From the NCBI RefSeq assembly GCF_002746455.1, contig NZ_NWUW01000007.1, positions 1-64,000 on the forward strand: a stretch of 64,000 nt of DNA. Reading direction: 5' to 3'. This stretch comes from Bacillus fungorum. Its GTDB lineage: Bacteria; Bacillota; Bacilli; Bacillales; Bacillaceae_G. Below, one piece after another: positions 52,375-61,609 of the stretch (position 1 is the first letter of the stretch; each line of letters opens with the position of its first letter). The translations under genes and the position numbers were made by a program. The notes under the pieces were generated by a model, which had not been told where the DNA came from, did not search any database, and saw only the letters and a list, made by a program, of their open reading frames with translations.

Positions 52375-53581
52375 ATTCATTGTCGTTAGACGATGTTTCT
52401 GTATCTTCACTGCTATTTTTATTCTTATTTTTCACTTCATTGTTACTTGATTCGCGTTCACTTGAATTTTCAGACTTAGATTCTTTTGTTTTCTGTGAGT
52501 TTGTTTTCTTTGAATCAGAGTCTGTTTTTGTATATGCAGGTAATCCAAGGTGAGTACGAAGTTGGTTTGTAACATTTGCTAGTTCTTTTTTATCTGGATT
52601 GTAGTAATATGTTCGACCGCCACCAGCAGATTTGCTACATGTATCGTCGCCTTTTGCCATATAGCAGTCTTCACCTTGAATTTGTAATTTCTCAATTTCC
52701 GAATCCGATCCGTACTTATAGAATGAAAGCATATCATCGAATGTTAAGTTTGTAACGAATTGTCCGTTAATATCATCAATGATGTTACCAACTTTTGTTA
52801 CAGAGCCAACACTTGTTAGTTTCTTTAAAATAGCTTCAATAACGAGTTGTTGACGTTGTCCACGCATTGCATCACTATCAATGTGGCGCGTTCTAGCAAG
52901 AGCGAGAGCTTCTTCACTATTTAGCTTTTGAACACCTTTCTTCAGGTGAATTGCATCAGCGTTATCATTACTATCTTGTTCAGTAAATTCAACTGGTACA
53001 TCGACTTCAATACCGCCTAAATCATCGACAATTTTCATAAATGATTTGAAGTTAAACTTTACAAAGTAATCAACAGGAACATTTAGTAATTTTTCAACTG
53101 CATCAATACTTGCTTGTGGTCCACCATCTTTTCCGTTTTTAGTAGAACCGTATGCATGAGCGTGTGTAATTTTATCTTTTTTCTTTTCCACTGGAATATA
53201 CGTATATGTATCTCGTGGAATACTTAATAGTTTTACAGTTTTGCTATCTTTATTAAACGTTGCAAGTAATAGTGCATCCGTTCTTATAGCTTCACCATAT
53301 TCTTTCCCGCGGACATCGCTTTCATCAACACCCATTACTAAGACAGAGACATTGTTTGTAATAGGTTTTACAGCTTTATCACGTAAATCAGATTTATCAC
53401 CGCGTGCTAAATCGTGTGCGGCATTTCGAACAGCAGAAGATGCTTTATTTACTAAAAACCAAGTATAACCGCCACCTACTATTAAAAAGAATAGAATAAC
53501 GCTTATAATAATTTTTATTTTTTTCTTACTTTTTTTCGGTTTACTGCGTGTATTTTCTTGCAAAGATGGGTTTTGCTCCAT
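52373..53581 (-). CDS. LytR-CpsA-Psr (LCP) family cell-wall ligase
   Basis: 402 aa from the ATG at 53581, which has AAGGAG eight bases upstream; a GTG 12 codons earlier lies before that site. A cytoplasmic basic tail, one membrane helix (about 22-42) and the LCP domain (about 80-320) with RTDALLLATFN, SIPRDTYTYIP and ARTRHIDSDAMRGQRQQ. A Ser/Lys/Asn-rich low-complexity tail (about 340-402) follows. LCP enzymes attach teichoic acids or other polymers to peptidoglycan. Closest to the LytR/TagU type. Confidence 0.93.
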   Translation of the reverse strand: MEQNPSLQENTRSKPKKSKKKIKIIISVILFFLIVGGGYTWFLVNKASSAVRNAAHDLARGDKSDLRDKAVKPITNNVSVLVMGVDESDVRGKEYGEAIRTDALLLATFNKDSKTVKLLSIPRDTYTYIPVEKKKDKITHAHAYGSTKNGKDGGPQASIDAVEKLLNVPVDYFVKFNFKSFMKIVDDLGGIEVDVPVEFTEQDSNDNADAIHLKKGVQKLNSEEALALARTRHIDSDAMRGQRQQLVIEAILKKLTSVGSVTKVGNIIDDINGQFVTNLTFDDMLSFYKYGSDSEIEKLQIQGEDCYMAKGDDTCSKSAGGGRTYYYNPDKKELANVTNQLRTHLGLPAYTKTDSDSKKTNSQKTKESKSENSSERESSNNEVKNKNKNSSEDTETSSNDNE

Positions 53582-53896
53582 TTCCTGTACTCCTTCATTT
53601 GGATTGAAATACGACACTCATATCCACTTATTATAATGAAATTTAGCGAAAAAAAACATTACAAATCATTTACATTTCGTAAAAATTCAATTTATTTATA
53701 AAAAGTCAGATTTTCTATATTTTATTTTTTAGATGTAGATTAAGTATAAAGGCTTTTAGTAGAAATGAAAATATATATTATGAGAAAGAGAGAGAGAAGT
53801 AAGATTTGTTGAAATATAGCCAAGAAGAAATGAGTAGGCGTACTTATATTTTCTATATAATAAAGTAGAACTTTACGAATAAAGGAGAGGAACATA

Positions 53897-54895
53897 ATGA
53901 ATCATACATCATTCCGAGCAATTGTTGTGAACGAAACAGAAGGTAAGCAGTTTGTAAGAAACGTTGTAGAGAAAGAAGTAAGTAGTTTACCAGAGGGAGA
54001 CGTATTAATACAGGTTCATTATTCTTCATTAAATTATAAAGATGCTCTTTCAGCTACTGGTAATAAAGGTGTTACGAGAACATATCCTCATACGCCAGGA
54101 ATTGATGCAGCAGGAGAAGTTGTGAGTAGTGAAGATGAAACCATTAAGGTAGGAGATCAAGTCATTGTAACAGGATATGATTTAGGGATGAATACTTCTG
54201 GTGGTTTCGGAGAATATATTCGCGTGCCAGCATCTTGGATCATCTCTTTACCAGAGGGAATGTCATTAAAGGAAAGTATGATGTACGGGACAGCAGGTTT
54301 TACAGCTGCTTTATCAGTATATAAGCTTATTAGAGCAGGCATAACGCCAAGTATGGGAGATGTTTTAGTAACGGGTGCTACAGGCGGCGTAGGGAGTGTA
54401 GCTGTTAGTATTTTAAGTAAATTAGGATTTAACGTAGTAGGAGCGACAGGGAAAATGGAAGAAGAACAGATGCTACTACGTCTAGGAGCGAAAAAAGTAA
54501 TTCATCGCGCGGAATTGAATGATGAATCAGGAAGACCAATGCTGAAAGGGGGATACGCTGGGGTTATCGATACTGTAGGCGGAAAAATACTCGAAACAGC
54601 TTTGAAATTGGTTCGATATGACGGTTGTGTAACGACATGTGGAAATGTGGCAGGGCATGAGTTACATACAACAGTATATCCATTCATATTACGAGGAGTT
54701 AGCCTTTTAGGAATAGATTCAGTGCAATGTCCAGTAGATGTGAGAAGAGTAGTGTGGGCGTTGTTAGCAGAGGATTGGAAAAGTTTAGAGCTATTATCTT
54801 ATACAGCAGAATGTGCATTAGAAGAATTAGATGAGAAGTTTGAGCTTATACTACAAGGAAAGTTAAAAGGAAGAACGGTAGTAAAAATGAAATAA
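53897..54895 (+). CDS. Acryloyl-CoA reductase/quinone oxidoreductase family (YhfP/AcuI-like)
   Basis: 332 aa zinc-free medium-chain dehydrogenase. The catalytic-domain start VHYSSLNYKDALSATG, YPHTPGIDAAGEV and the NADPH motif VTGATGGVGSVAVSIL fit the YhdH/YhfP (AcuI) branch. It reduces an activated double bond with NADPH; the substrate is uncertain. AAAGGAGAGGAACATA precedes the ATG. Monocistronic. Confidence 0.92.
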   Translation: MNHTSFRAIVVNETEGKQFVRNVVEKEVSSLPEGDVLIQVHYSSLNYKDALSATGNKGVTRTYPHTPGIDAAGEVVSSEDETIKVGDQVIVTGYDLGMNTSGGFGEYIRVPASWIISLPEGMSLKESMMYGTAGFTAALSVYKLIRAGITPSMGDVLVTGATGGVGSVAVSILSKLGFNVVGATGKMEEEQMLLRLGAKKVIHRAELNDESGRPMLKGGYAGVIDTVGGKILETALKLVRYDGCVTTCGNVAGHELHTTVYPFILRGVSLLGIDSVQCPVDVRRVVWALLAEDWKSLELLSYTAECALEELDEKFELILQGKLKGRTVVKMK

Positions 54896-54896
54896 G

Positions 54897-54927
54897 AAAA
54901 GAGACGCGTAATGTAGCGTCTCTTTTC
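54897..54927. terminator. Bidirectional terminator
   Basis: AAAAGAGACGC and GCGTCTCTTTT form a stem with A/T runs on both sides between two convergent genes. Confidence 0.9.
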
Positions 54928-54931
54928 TTCA

Positions 54932-56587
54932 TTATAATGATTGTTTTAAATTGATTTTTCCTTGTTCACCTAAAACTCCGTCAGCGATATTTACAGCGTG
55001 ATCACCGATACGTTCTAAGTTACTTACCATATCGACGAAGATGATACTTGCATTACCTGAACAGCTACGTTCGTTCAGACGTAATACGTGACGTTTACGA
55101 AGAACACGTTCCATTTGGTCAATTTTACGTTCTTTCGCAATAACAGTTCGAGCTAATTCAGTATCGAAGTTTGTTAAAGCTTCAACTGCGTCTTGTAATG
55201 TTGAAATTGTTAACTCAAGCATTTCATTTAATTCAGCTAGTGCTTCGTCTGATAGAGAAACACGGTTTGAAATTTGGAAATCTACAAGTTCTACAAGGTT
55301 TTCTACATGATCACCAACACGTTCAATATCTCCAACAACACCTGCTAGAACTGAATGCTTTTCAGAATCCGTAGGTGAAAGTGGTTTTTCTGATAGTAAA
55401 ACTAAATACTCGGTAATTTTTTTATCTAAATTGTTAATAGCTCCTTCTAATTGAGTAGCCATATCAGCGTGTTTTTTGTCTTGTGTATTTAAAAATTGAT
55501 TTGCTTCTTTTAATCCATGTAATGAAAACTCAGCCATACGGATGATTTCTTTTTGAGCTTCTGTTAAAGCGATAGCTGGAGATTGCTCAATAAAGATTGG
55601 ATTTAAATGTTGCGGTTTGAAATCAATAGCTGCATCTTCACCACGAATAATTTTCGTTACAATCCATGCTAATACAGCGATGAATGGGAACTGAATGAGT
55701 GTATTCGTTACATTAAACGTTCCGTGTGCAAATGCAATTGTCATTTCTGGATTTAAGTTTAATGACGTTTGGAAATATTGAATTAAACTTGTAAACGGTA
55801 CTAATAAAATCGTAAATATGATTGTACCGACGATATTAAAGATAACGTGAACTAATGCTGCACGTCTTGCGGCAATAGAAGTACCGATTGCTGCTAATAC
55901 TGCTGTAATTGTTGTACCGATATTATCACCGAATAATACAGGTAGGGCAGCTTGTAAATCGATTGCCCCTTGACCGAATAGTTCTTGCAAAATACCGATT
56001 GTTGCACTTGAACTTTGTACAATTAAAGTGAAGACTGTACCAACAACAACTCCTAAAATTGGGTTATCACTCATGCTAACTGTTAATTCTTGGAATGATT
56101 CTAAAGAGCGAAGAGGTTTCATACCTGTACTCATTAATTCTAAACCGAAGAATAACATACCAAAACCGAATACAACTTGACCTAAAGAATGAACTTTTTT
56201 ATTTTTAAAGAAGAATAGTAAAATTGCTCCAACTGCCATAATTGGGAGAGCATATTCTCCGATTTTAATTCCGATAATAAATGCAGTAACTGTCGTTCCG
56301 ATGTTCGCACCCATAATAACACCAATTGCTTGTCTTAATGTCATAAATCCGGCACTTACAAGTCCGACTGTTAAAGCTGTTGTTCCTGAACTTGATTGGA
56401 TTAATACAGTAACTAACATACCTGCTAGTACACCCATAAGTGGGTTTGTTGTAAAGCGATCTAGAATATCGCGAAGACGATCTCCAGCTGCTTGTTGCAG
56501 TCCATCGCCCATGTATTTAATCCCGAATAAGAAAATACCTAATCCACCAATGAACTGGAAGATCATATCTTGAACATTGTATTCCAC
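54932..56587 (-). CDS. Na/Pi cotransporter family protein with PhoU-like domain
   Basis: 551 aa. GTG at 56587 with AAGGAG eight bases upstream is the preferred start; a GTG three codons earlier abuts the ribosome site. Membrane part (about 1-315) with the repeated QSSSGTTAL and QSSSATIGIL motifs and GANIGTT/GDNIGTT of the NptA/YjbB family. A cytoplasmic PhoU-like helical domain (about 340-550) follows. It probably moves phosphate with sodium. About 330 bases without a gene lie upstream; I see only AT-rich promoter-like sequence there. Confidence 0.92.
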   Translation of the reverse strand: MEYNVQDMIFQFIGGLGIFLFGIKYMGDGLQQAAGDRLRDILDRFTTNPLMGVLAGMLVTVLIQSSSGTTALTVGLVSAGFMTLRQAIGVIMGANIGTTVTAFIIGIKIGEYALPIMAVGAILLFFFKNKKVHSLGQVVFGFGMLFFGLELMSTGMKPLRSLESFQELTVSMSDNPILGVVVGTVFTLIVQSSSATIGILQELFGQGAIDLQAALPVLFGDNIGTTITAVLAAIGTSIAARRAALVHVIFNIVGTIIFTILLVPFTSLIQYFQTSLNLNPEMTIAFAHGTFNVTNTLIQFPFIAVLAWIVTKIIRGEDAAIDFKPQHLNPIFIEQSPAIALTEAQKEIIRMAEFSLHGLKEANQFLNTQDKKHADMATQLEGAINNLDKKITEYLVLLSEKPLSPTDSEKHSVLAGVVGDIERVGDHVENLVELVDFQISNRVSLSDEALAELNEMLELTISTLQDAVEALTNFDTELARTVIAKERKIDQMERVLRKRHVLRLNERSCSGNASIIFVDMVSNLERIGDHAVNIADGVLGEQGKINLKQSL

Positions 56588-56904
56588 GCATTCCACTCCT
56601 TAAATTTCATGTACGATGTAATTATTAACTGAACCTTGAGTAACTGTAAACGGTTTATCAGTAAAATTTACACTAAATTTACAAAGGGATGAAAAGTTTA
56701 CAATTCTTTAAAGAAACAGCTGTATTTTATTGGTTTTTGTCTTTTGTAAATCGTATTTTTGTAAAGAAATCACACTTTTTAGAATAGTATTGTTCAGATG
56801 AATATCAAGGAAAGCGTCTGCGAGTTCATCGTATATTTTTTGATGGAAGTTAAAAAAATATGTAGGAAAATGCATGTAGTTTTATAACATCAAAAATAAG
56901 ATAA

Positions 56905-56937
56905 AAAAGCCACTGGAATTATCCAGCAGCTTTTTCT
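56905..56937 (-). terminator. Terminator overlapping the MFS gene end
   Basis: On the minus strand AAAAAGCTGCTGG and CCAGTGGCTTTTT pair with one bulge/mismatch, followed by T. The 5' arm is the last codons of the gene. Confidence 0.7.
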
Positions 56938-58121
56938 GTGTTTTTATTTCCATGCTTTTGTTTTCTTACACTTGTGATGTAAATGAACAGGAACGCAATA
57001 AGTAGTAGAGAGGAATAGCGATATACAGTTGCGTAGTTTGTAAAATGTGCAATGAATCCAAAAATAATTGCGCCAGCACCAATTCCTAGGTCAAATGCTG
57101 AGAAGAATGTAGCTGTTGCGACTCCTCGTCGGTGAGGTGCTACTCGGTCGATCATCCATGCTTGTAGTGCAGGTTGAATCGCTCCAAAACCACTTCCGTA
57201 GCATGCTGCTGCAATAATTAAACTTGGAATTGTAGTCGTATACGACAATAAAATAATACCTGTAAACGTAATAATAACTCCTGGAATAATAACGAATGTA
57301 TGGCCTTTCGCATCATACAATTTTCCAGAAAACGGACGAGTGACAGCGATTGCAAGTGCATTAAATAAGAAGAAGAGGCTTATATCAGCAATTCCGACTT
57401 CCGTAGCAAATAATGTAATAAAGCTCCCGATTCCTCCGTACATTAATGTAATACATAATATTAATAATGAAGGAAGTAAAGCTTTTCGCTCAATAAATCC
57501 ATCGAGAAAGGTACCAGATGTTTGCTGTGGTGATTGTGGCGATTTTTTAATTTGAAGTAGTTTCGTTAATATTAATGAAACAATTGTACAGGAAAGTGCA
57601 CATAAAAAAAGAATCGTAAAGTTATATGTTTGCATAAGCCAAAGTCCGATTAGTGGACCGAGCGCCATTGCAATCGTTCCAGAGAGACCGAAATATCCCA
57701 TGCCTTCACCGCGGCGAGCTTGCGGAATTAAATCTGAAACGACAGTTCCATATGTAGTTGTTGTAATACCAAATCCAGCACCGTGTAAAATTCGAACGGC
57801 AAGTAATAGGAAAACGGTTGAAGCGAAAAGATAACTACCCATAGCGAGTAAACAAATAGCAGTACCGATCATTAAAATGATTTTTTTGTTGAATTTTTGC
57901 AAGGCATTTCCAGTTAGCGGCCTCACAAAAAGTGCCGCAACGGTAAACATACCGACAACAAATCCGATATTGGAACTTGTGCCACCAATTTCTTTCACAT
58001 AAACAGGTAAAGTAGGAATTAACATTTGAAACCCTAAAAACATACATAAGTTTGCTAGAATTAGTGCAATAAACTCTTTCGTCCATAACGGTTCTCGTTT
58101 TACGAGTATTGCCTCTCCCAT
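56919..58121 (-). CDS. MFS transporter (YwoG/YfcJ-like), 12 TM
   Basis: 400 aa with 12 membrane helices. Motif A-like VRPLTGNALQKFNKKIIL after helix 2 and VTRPFSGKLYDAKG in the second half. The helix 4/5 region HGAGFGITTTTYGTVVSDLIPQARRGEG is typical of the DHA1 group. Substrate unknown; no regulator gene is adjacent. ATAGGGGATGAATAT precedes the ATG. It is divergent from mupG. Confidence 0.9.
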   Translation of the reverse strand: MGEAILVKREPLWTKEFIALILANLCMFLGFQMLIPTLPVYVKEIGGTSSNIGFVVGMFTVAALFVRPLTGNALQKFNKKIILMIGTAICLLAMGSYLFASTVFLLLAVRILHGAGFGITTTTYGTVVSDLIPQARRGEGMGYFGLSGTIAMALGPLIGLWLMQTYNFTILFLCALSCTIVSLILTKLLQIKKSPQSPQQTSGTFLDGFIERKALLPSLLILCITLMYGGIGSFITLFATEVGIADISLFFLFNALAIAVTRPFSGKLYDAKGHTFVIIPGVIITFTGIILLSYTTTIPSLIIAAACYGSGFGAIQPALQAWMIDRVAPHRRGVATATFFSAFDLGIGAGAIIFGFIAHFTNYATVYRYSSLLLIAFLFIYITSVRKQKHGNKNTEKAAG

Positions 58122-58240
58122 ATATTCATCCCCTATATAAAATTTCTCTTTTCTTTCGAGTATATGTATTGGTCAATGTAACAGTCAAGGAAGGTGTCTT
58201 GAAACGGATAACAATTTTCGAGGTGAAAAAATTGACAAAT

Positions 58241-58259
58241 TTGTGTAAAAGCTACACAA
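58241..58259. promoter_or_regulatory. Palindrome in MFS-mupG intergenic region
   Basis: TTGTGTA and TACACAA are perfect inverted arms around AAAGC, directly after a TTGACA at 58232. It could be an operator for mupG or for the divergent MFS gene. No regulator is known. Confidence 0.4.
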
Positions 58260-58433
58260 CTATGAAAAAAAGATGTAAAGTATAGATGTATAGACTTGTA
58301 GTTGTTATGAATGATAGAAATTGTTTTTTAAGAAAGCGGATTCAAAAAGTAGTGAATGAGAAGGGGATATATACTTTTTCACTACATATATTTGAAAGGG
58401 TTTACAAAACAATGAAGAAAGAGGCGTGTACAT

Positions 58434-59522
58434 ATGAGACGATTAGGTATTTCTATTTATCCAGAACATTCAACAGTAGAGAAAGATAAGGAATATTTAA
58501 CATTAGCGAGTAAATACGGATTTACACGTATGTTCACATGTTTATTGTCTGTAGATGGAGAAAAAGAGAAAATTATAGAAGAGTTTAAGGAAACGATCTC
58601 GCATGCAAATGCATTAGGGTTCCAAGTATTAGTTGATATTAGTCCAGCTGTCTTTACACAATTAGGTATTTCATATAATGATTTATCGTTCTTCCATGAG
58701 TTAGGAGCGTACGGTATTCGTTTAGATGTCGGTTTCTCAGGATTAGAAGAATCGATTATGACTTACAATCCATACGGCTTAAAAATTGAAATTAATATGA
58801 GTAACGGTACGAAATATGTAGATAACATTATGAGTCATAGACCAAATCGTGAAAATTTAATTGGTTGTCATAATTTTTATCCGCACCGCTATTCAGGATT
58901 ATCATACGATCATTTCATTAAATGCTCGAAACAATTTAAAAATTACGGTATGAGAACAGCTGCGTTTATTTCATCATTTGATGCAACATACGGACCTTGG
59001 CCAGTAACAGAAGGGTTATGTACGTTAGAGCAGCATCGTGAATTACCGATGACAACACAGGCGAAGCATTTATTTGCGACAGAATTAATTGATGATGTTA
59101 TTATTGCGAATGCGTATGCATCAGAAGAAGAATTACAAGCACTAGGTGCACTAAATAAAGAGAAACAAACATTTGATATCGAACTATATGATACAACGAC
59201 AGAACTAGAAAGAATTATTGTGTTAGAGGAACCGCATTTTTATCGCGGAGATGTATCTGAATATATGATTCGCTCGACACAAAGTCGTGTGAAATATAAG
59301 AAAGAAGAGTTCAAACCACATAATACACGCGAAATTAAGCGCGGTGATCTTTTAATTGATAATGAACAGTATGGTCAATATAAAGGTGAATTACAAATCG
59401 CGTTAAAAGATATGGTGAATACAGGAAAAACAAATGTAGTTGGTCGAATTGTAGAAGAAGAGATTTTCTTACTAGACTATTTACAAGCATGGGATAAATT
59501 CGGATTTACATTAAAGAAATAG
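58434..59522 (+). CDS. mupG: MupG, 6-phospho-N-acetylmuramidase (DUF871 family)
   Basis: 362 aa, full length for the family. A TIM barrel (about 1-240) starts RLGISIYPEHSTVEKDKEYL and contains IRLDVGFSGLEES, KIEINMSNG and HNFYPHRYSGL. A beta-barrel C-terminal domain follows (about 245-362). The family cleaves MurNAc 6-phosphate-containing disaccharide during cell-wall recycling. In other Bacilli it is next to murQ and murP; neither is here, so it stands alone. Confidence 0.9.
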   Translation: MRRLGISIYPEHSTVEKDKEYLTLASKYGFTRMFTCLLSVDGEKEKIIEEFKETISHANALGFQVLVDISPAVFTQLGISYNDLSFFHELGAYGIRLDVGFSGLEESIMTYNPYGLKIEINMSNGTKYVDNIMSHRPNRENLIGCHNFYPHRYSGLSYDHFIKCSKQFKNYGMRTAAFISSFDATYGPWPVTEGLCTLEQHRELPMTTQAKHLFATELIDDVIIANAYASEEELQALGALNKEKQTFDIELYDTTTELERIIVLEEPHFYRGDVSEYMIRSTQSRVKYKKEEFKPHNTREIKRGDLLIDNEQYGQYKGELQIALKDMVNTGKTNVVGRIVEEEIFLLDYLQAWDKFGFTLKK

Positions 59523-59559
59523 AGAGAATATAAAGGGGAAAAACTATTGACTGAACTGT

Positions 59560-59607
59560 ACCCCGAATCGTGGACACTAAAAAAGTCCATGATTCGGGGT
59601 TTTTGTG
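59560..59607 (+). terminator. Hairpin at the left end of the IS relic
   Basis: ACCCCGAATCGTGGAC and GTCCATGATTCGGGGT form a strong stem followed by TTTTTG. It may end mupG transcription. Confidence 0.7.
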
Positions 59608-59724
59608 TATTTTCACACGCATCCAGAATTTCAGCGCCGTGTAAAGGAGATGGGAATGACAATCTATGTCACGTAGAGGAAATTAGACTATAAGTGTTGT
59701 CAAACGTTACACTCTCTTAGGCAG

Positions 59725-59865
59725 GGAATAGAGGATTATATGCAAGATTATAATTATGATCGTTATCAATGGACACTCAAAAAAAATGGCCCCGGTACAA
59801 TACCGGAACCATCTTTTAAGTGCCTAATTTTTAACGGTCTTTTTATTAAACTGTCCATTTTATAG
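59725..59865 (+). pseudogene. IS3-family transposase (OrfB), C-terminal fragment
   Basis: The frame through 59731 reads EDYMQDYNYDRYQWTLKKN and stops at TAG 59863-59865, one base into the right inverted repeat. This matches the end of IS3-family OrfB transposases (the YN..RYQW.LKK integrase C-terminus). Everything upstream, including the DDE catalytic core, is lost. Confidence 0.72.
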
Positions 59866-59902
59866 GGTACAGTTCAAATGAGACTAACTCTTTTTTAAAT
59901 AA

Positions 59903-61039
59903 TTAGTTTAAAATTTTCACTGTAACTGTTTTACGTCCCCAGTTACTTGATGTACCTTTATCAGGCATTAAAACGTCGATTTTATTTCCTTTAATAGCGC
60001 CACCAGTATCACCAGCAATTGCTACTCCGTAACCTTCAACCCATACTTTTGAACCTAATGGAATGACACTTGGATCAACTGCGATTAGTTTCATGTTTGG
60101 ATTAGCTGTTAAGTTGTGACCTAAAGATGATTTTACTTGGTCGCCTGCTTTATAACCATTTTCAAGTGGATCTGCTGTGTAAGCTGTTGCTACAACGCGT
60201 AACTCACGAGAAGATGATGGTGCACTTGTTTCAGTTTCTTTTGCAGTAGGTTTTTGTGTAGCTGGTTTTTGAGTTTTAGCTGCTTCCTCGGCCTTAGCTT
60301 CAGCTTCTGCCTGAGCTTTAGCTGCTTCACGAGCCTTAGCTGCTTCCCCGGCTTTAGCCGCTGCTTGAGCTTTAGCTTCAGCTTGAGCTGCAGCTGCTTC
60401 ACGAGCTTTAGCTGCCTCCCCGGCCTTAGCTTCTGCTTGAGCTTCAGCTGCTTCACGAGCTTTAGCTGCCTCCCCGGCCTTAGCTTTTGCTTGAGCTTCA
60501 GCTTCAGCTACTTCTCCGGCTTTAACTGTTTCACGAATTTTAGCTGTATCTTGAACTTTAGTTGTTTTTTCAGCTTTAACTACTGGCTGAACTTTAACTG
60601 GAGCTTTACCTGTTAAGTAAGGAACATGAACATAAGCTGTTTTTCCGTTATATTCAAATTGGATCCAACCATTTTCTACTTGGTGTGTTGTTTCAATTAC
60701 ATCATCTTGTTTCAACTTACCAAGAATTTCTGAGTCTGTGTTTGCTCCAGCACGTACGTTTAATACGTTTGCTGTTACGTAGTAAATATCTTTTGTGTAG
60801 TCAGCGCTAATGAAAGCTTCTTTACCACTATTTAATTTCACTTTTGACCATCCGTTTTCTGTATGTAAAACGTTAACTTTATATCCATCTAATAACTTTC
60901 CGACAACTTTTGATTCAGTAGTTGGGTTTTCTCGCACATTTAATACGTCAGTTGTTACGATTGTCTCTGCTTTAGCAGATGTTGTGAAAATCCCAAGACC
61001 AAAAACCGCTGCTGTTGCTATACCCATAAATTTTTTCAT
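59903..61039 (-). CDS. Secreted SH3b / 3D-domain cell-wall protein (EntA-like)
   Basis: 378 aa from the ATG at 61039, preceded by AATGGAGGCTATT. Signal peptide to about residue 24 (TSAKA). Two SH3b domains (about 28-85 and 88-145) come first. A long Ala/Lys/Glu-rich repetitive linker (about 160-275) leads to a C-terminal 3D domain (VVATAYTADP, GDTGGAIKGNKIDVLMPD). The 3D domain is a double-psi barrel found in wall lytic enzymes. The B. cereus group has several such proteins, historically called enterotoxin or cell-wall binding (EntA/EntFM-like). Toxicity cannot be inferred. Confidence 0.88.
   Translation of the reverse strand: MKKFMGIATAAVFGLGIFTTSAKAETIVTTDVLNVRENPTTESKVVGKLLDGYKVNVLHTENGWSKVKLNSGKEAFISADYTKDIYYVTANVLNVRAGANTDSEILGKLKQDDVIETTHQVENGWIQFEYNGKTAYVHVPYLTGKAPVKVQPVVKAEKTTKVQDTAKIRETVKAGEVAEAEAQAKAKAGEAAKAREAAEAQAEAKAGEAAKAREAAAAQAEAKAQAAAKAGEAAKAREAAKAQAEAEAKAEEAAKTQKPATQKPTAKETETSAPSSSRELRVVATAYTADPLENGYKAGDQVKSSLGHNLTANPNMKLIAVDPSVIPLGSKVWVEGYGVAIAGDTGGAIKGNKIDVLMPDKGTSSNWGRKTVTVKILN
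60285..60515 (-). repeat. Coding repeats: Ala/Lys/Glu linker of the SH3b/3D protein
   Basis: Repeated units of about 18-20 codons, such as AKAGEAAKAREAAEAQAE, recur at least three times with near-identical DNA. Such tracts change length by slippage or recombination. Confidence 0.85.
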
Positions 61040-61171
61040 AATAGCCTCCATTGCATTTGTTTTCGTTGACCTCATTATAGCAACCATTATTTTCTTATTT
61101 GCGAAAAACATAAAATTACAAAGCTTTCGTAACGGGTCATTAATATTCTGTAATAATTCCAGTAATATCCT

Positions 61172-61185
61172 AAAAGCGCTTTCTT
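61172..61185. promoter_or_regulatory. Possible cre-like site upstream of SH3b/3D gene
   Basis: On the minus strand AGAAAGCGCTTTTA agrees with the cre pattern at 12 of 14 positions. It lies about 130 bases upstream of the gene at 61039. The region 61112-61609 has no other gene. Confidence 0.3.
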
Positions 61186-61574
61186 ATAGTTTTTAGGGGA
61201 GGTTAGAGCATGTGATACATAAAAAGGGCAGGATTTCAATTTCTAATAGATTAATATTATTTCTATATTGTTACATGATTTTTTCGTAAGTATTACAAAA
61301 ATGTCGTATTTTGCTGTTGAAACGGGAAAGTAGTTATGTAAAAATAACTACTTTCGCTGTGGAGAAATATAAATGAGGTGGAATTTAATAAAATATCGCT
61401 ATAATTGTTACAAAATAAGTCGAGGTATGGAAAAAATTACGCCTTGATTTTAGTCTGTCACATATTATTTTTGCAATAATAGGATTCTATAATAGCCTTA
61501 GTACGTTAAAATAATTAAAGGTGTTTATAACGTGAAACATATATAATAGAAGAAACACGATTTAATAGATAAAT

Positions 61575-61607
61575 AAAAAACGCAGGAGTGTAAACTCCTA
61601 CGTTTTT
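61575..61607 (-). terminator. Terminator of the MacAB-like operon
   Basis: AAAAACG-AGGAGT and ACTCCT-CGTTTTT pair across a short loop with one C/A mismatch, next to the stop of the permease gene; T runs occur on both strands. Confidence 0.88.
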
Positions 61608-61609
61608 GT

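Larger units (their letters stand above)
59552..59876 (+). mobile_element. Relic of an IS3-family insertion sequence (internally deleted)
   Basis: TGAACTGTACCC at 59552 and its complement GGGTACAGTTCA ending at 59876 are 12-bp terminal inverted repeats. Behind each, TGGACA and an A-rich, GACC/GTCC-containing segment recur. This is the end structure of IS3-family (IS150-like) elements. Only 325 bases remain where about 1.4 kb is usual. The end of the transposase survives next to the right end. No clear 3-bp target duplication is seen. Confidence 0.75.

Noticed and set aside
58286..58489. 67-codon frame upstream of mupG
   Set aside because: It overlaps the mupG start in another frame, lacks a ribosome site and has no recognisable features.
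59477..59662. 61-codon minus-strand frame across the end of mupG and the IS relic
   Set aside because: Composed of antisense mupG and IS-end sequence; no start signal.
61373..61447. 24-codon frame beginning MRWNLIKYRYN in the 61.1-61.6 kb gap
   Set aside because: ATG present, but no ribosome site and no terminator; too short to support without conservation data.
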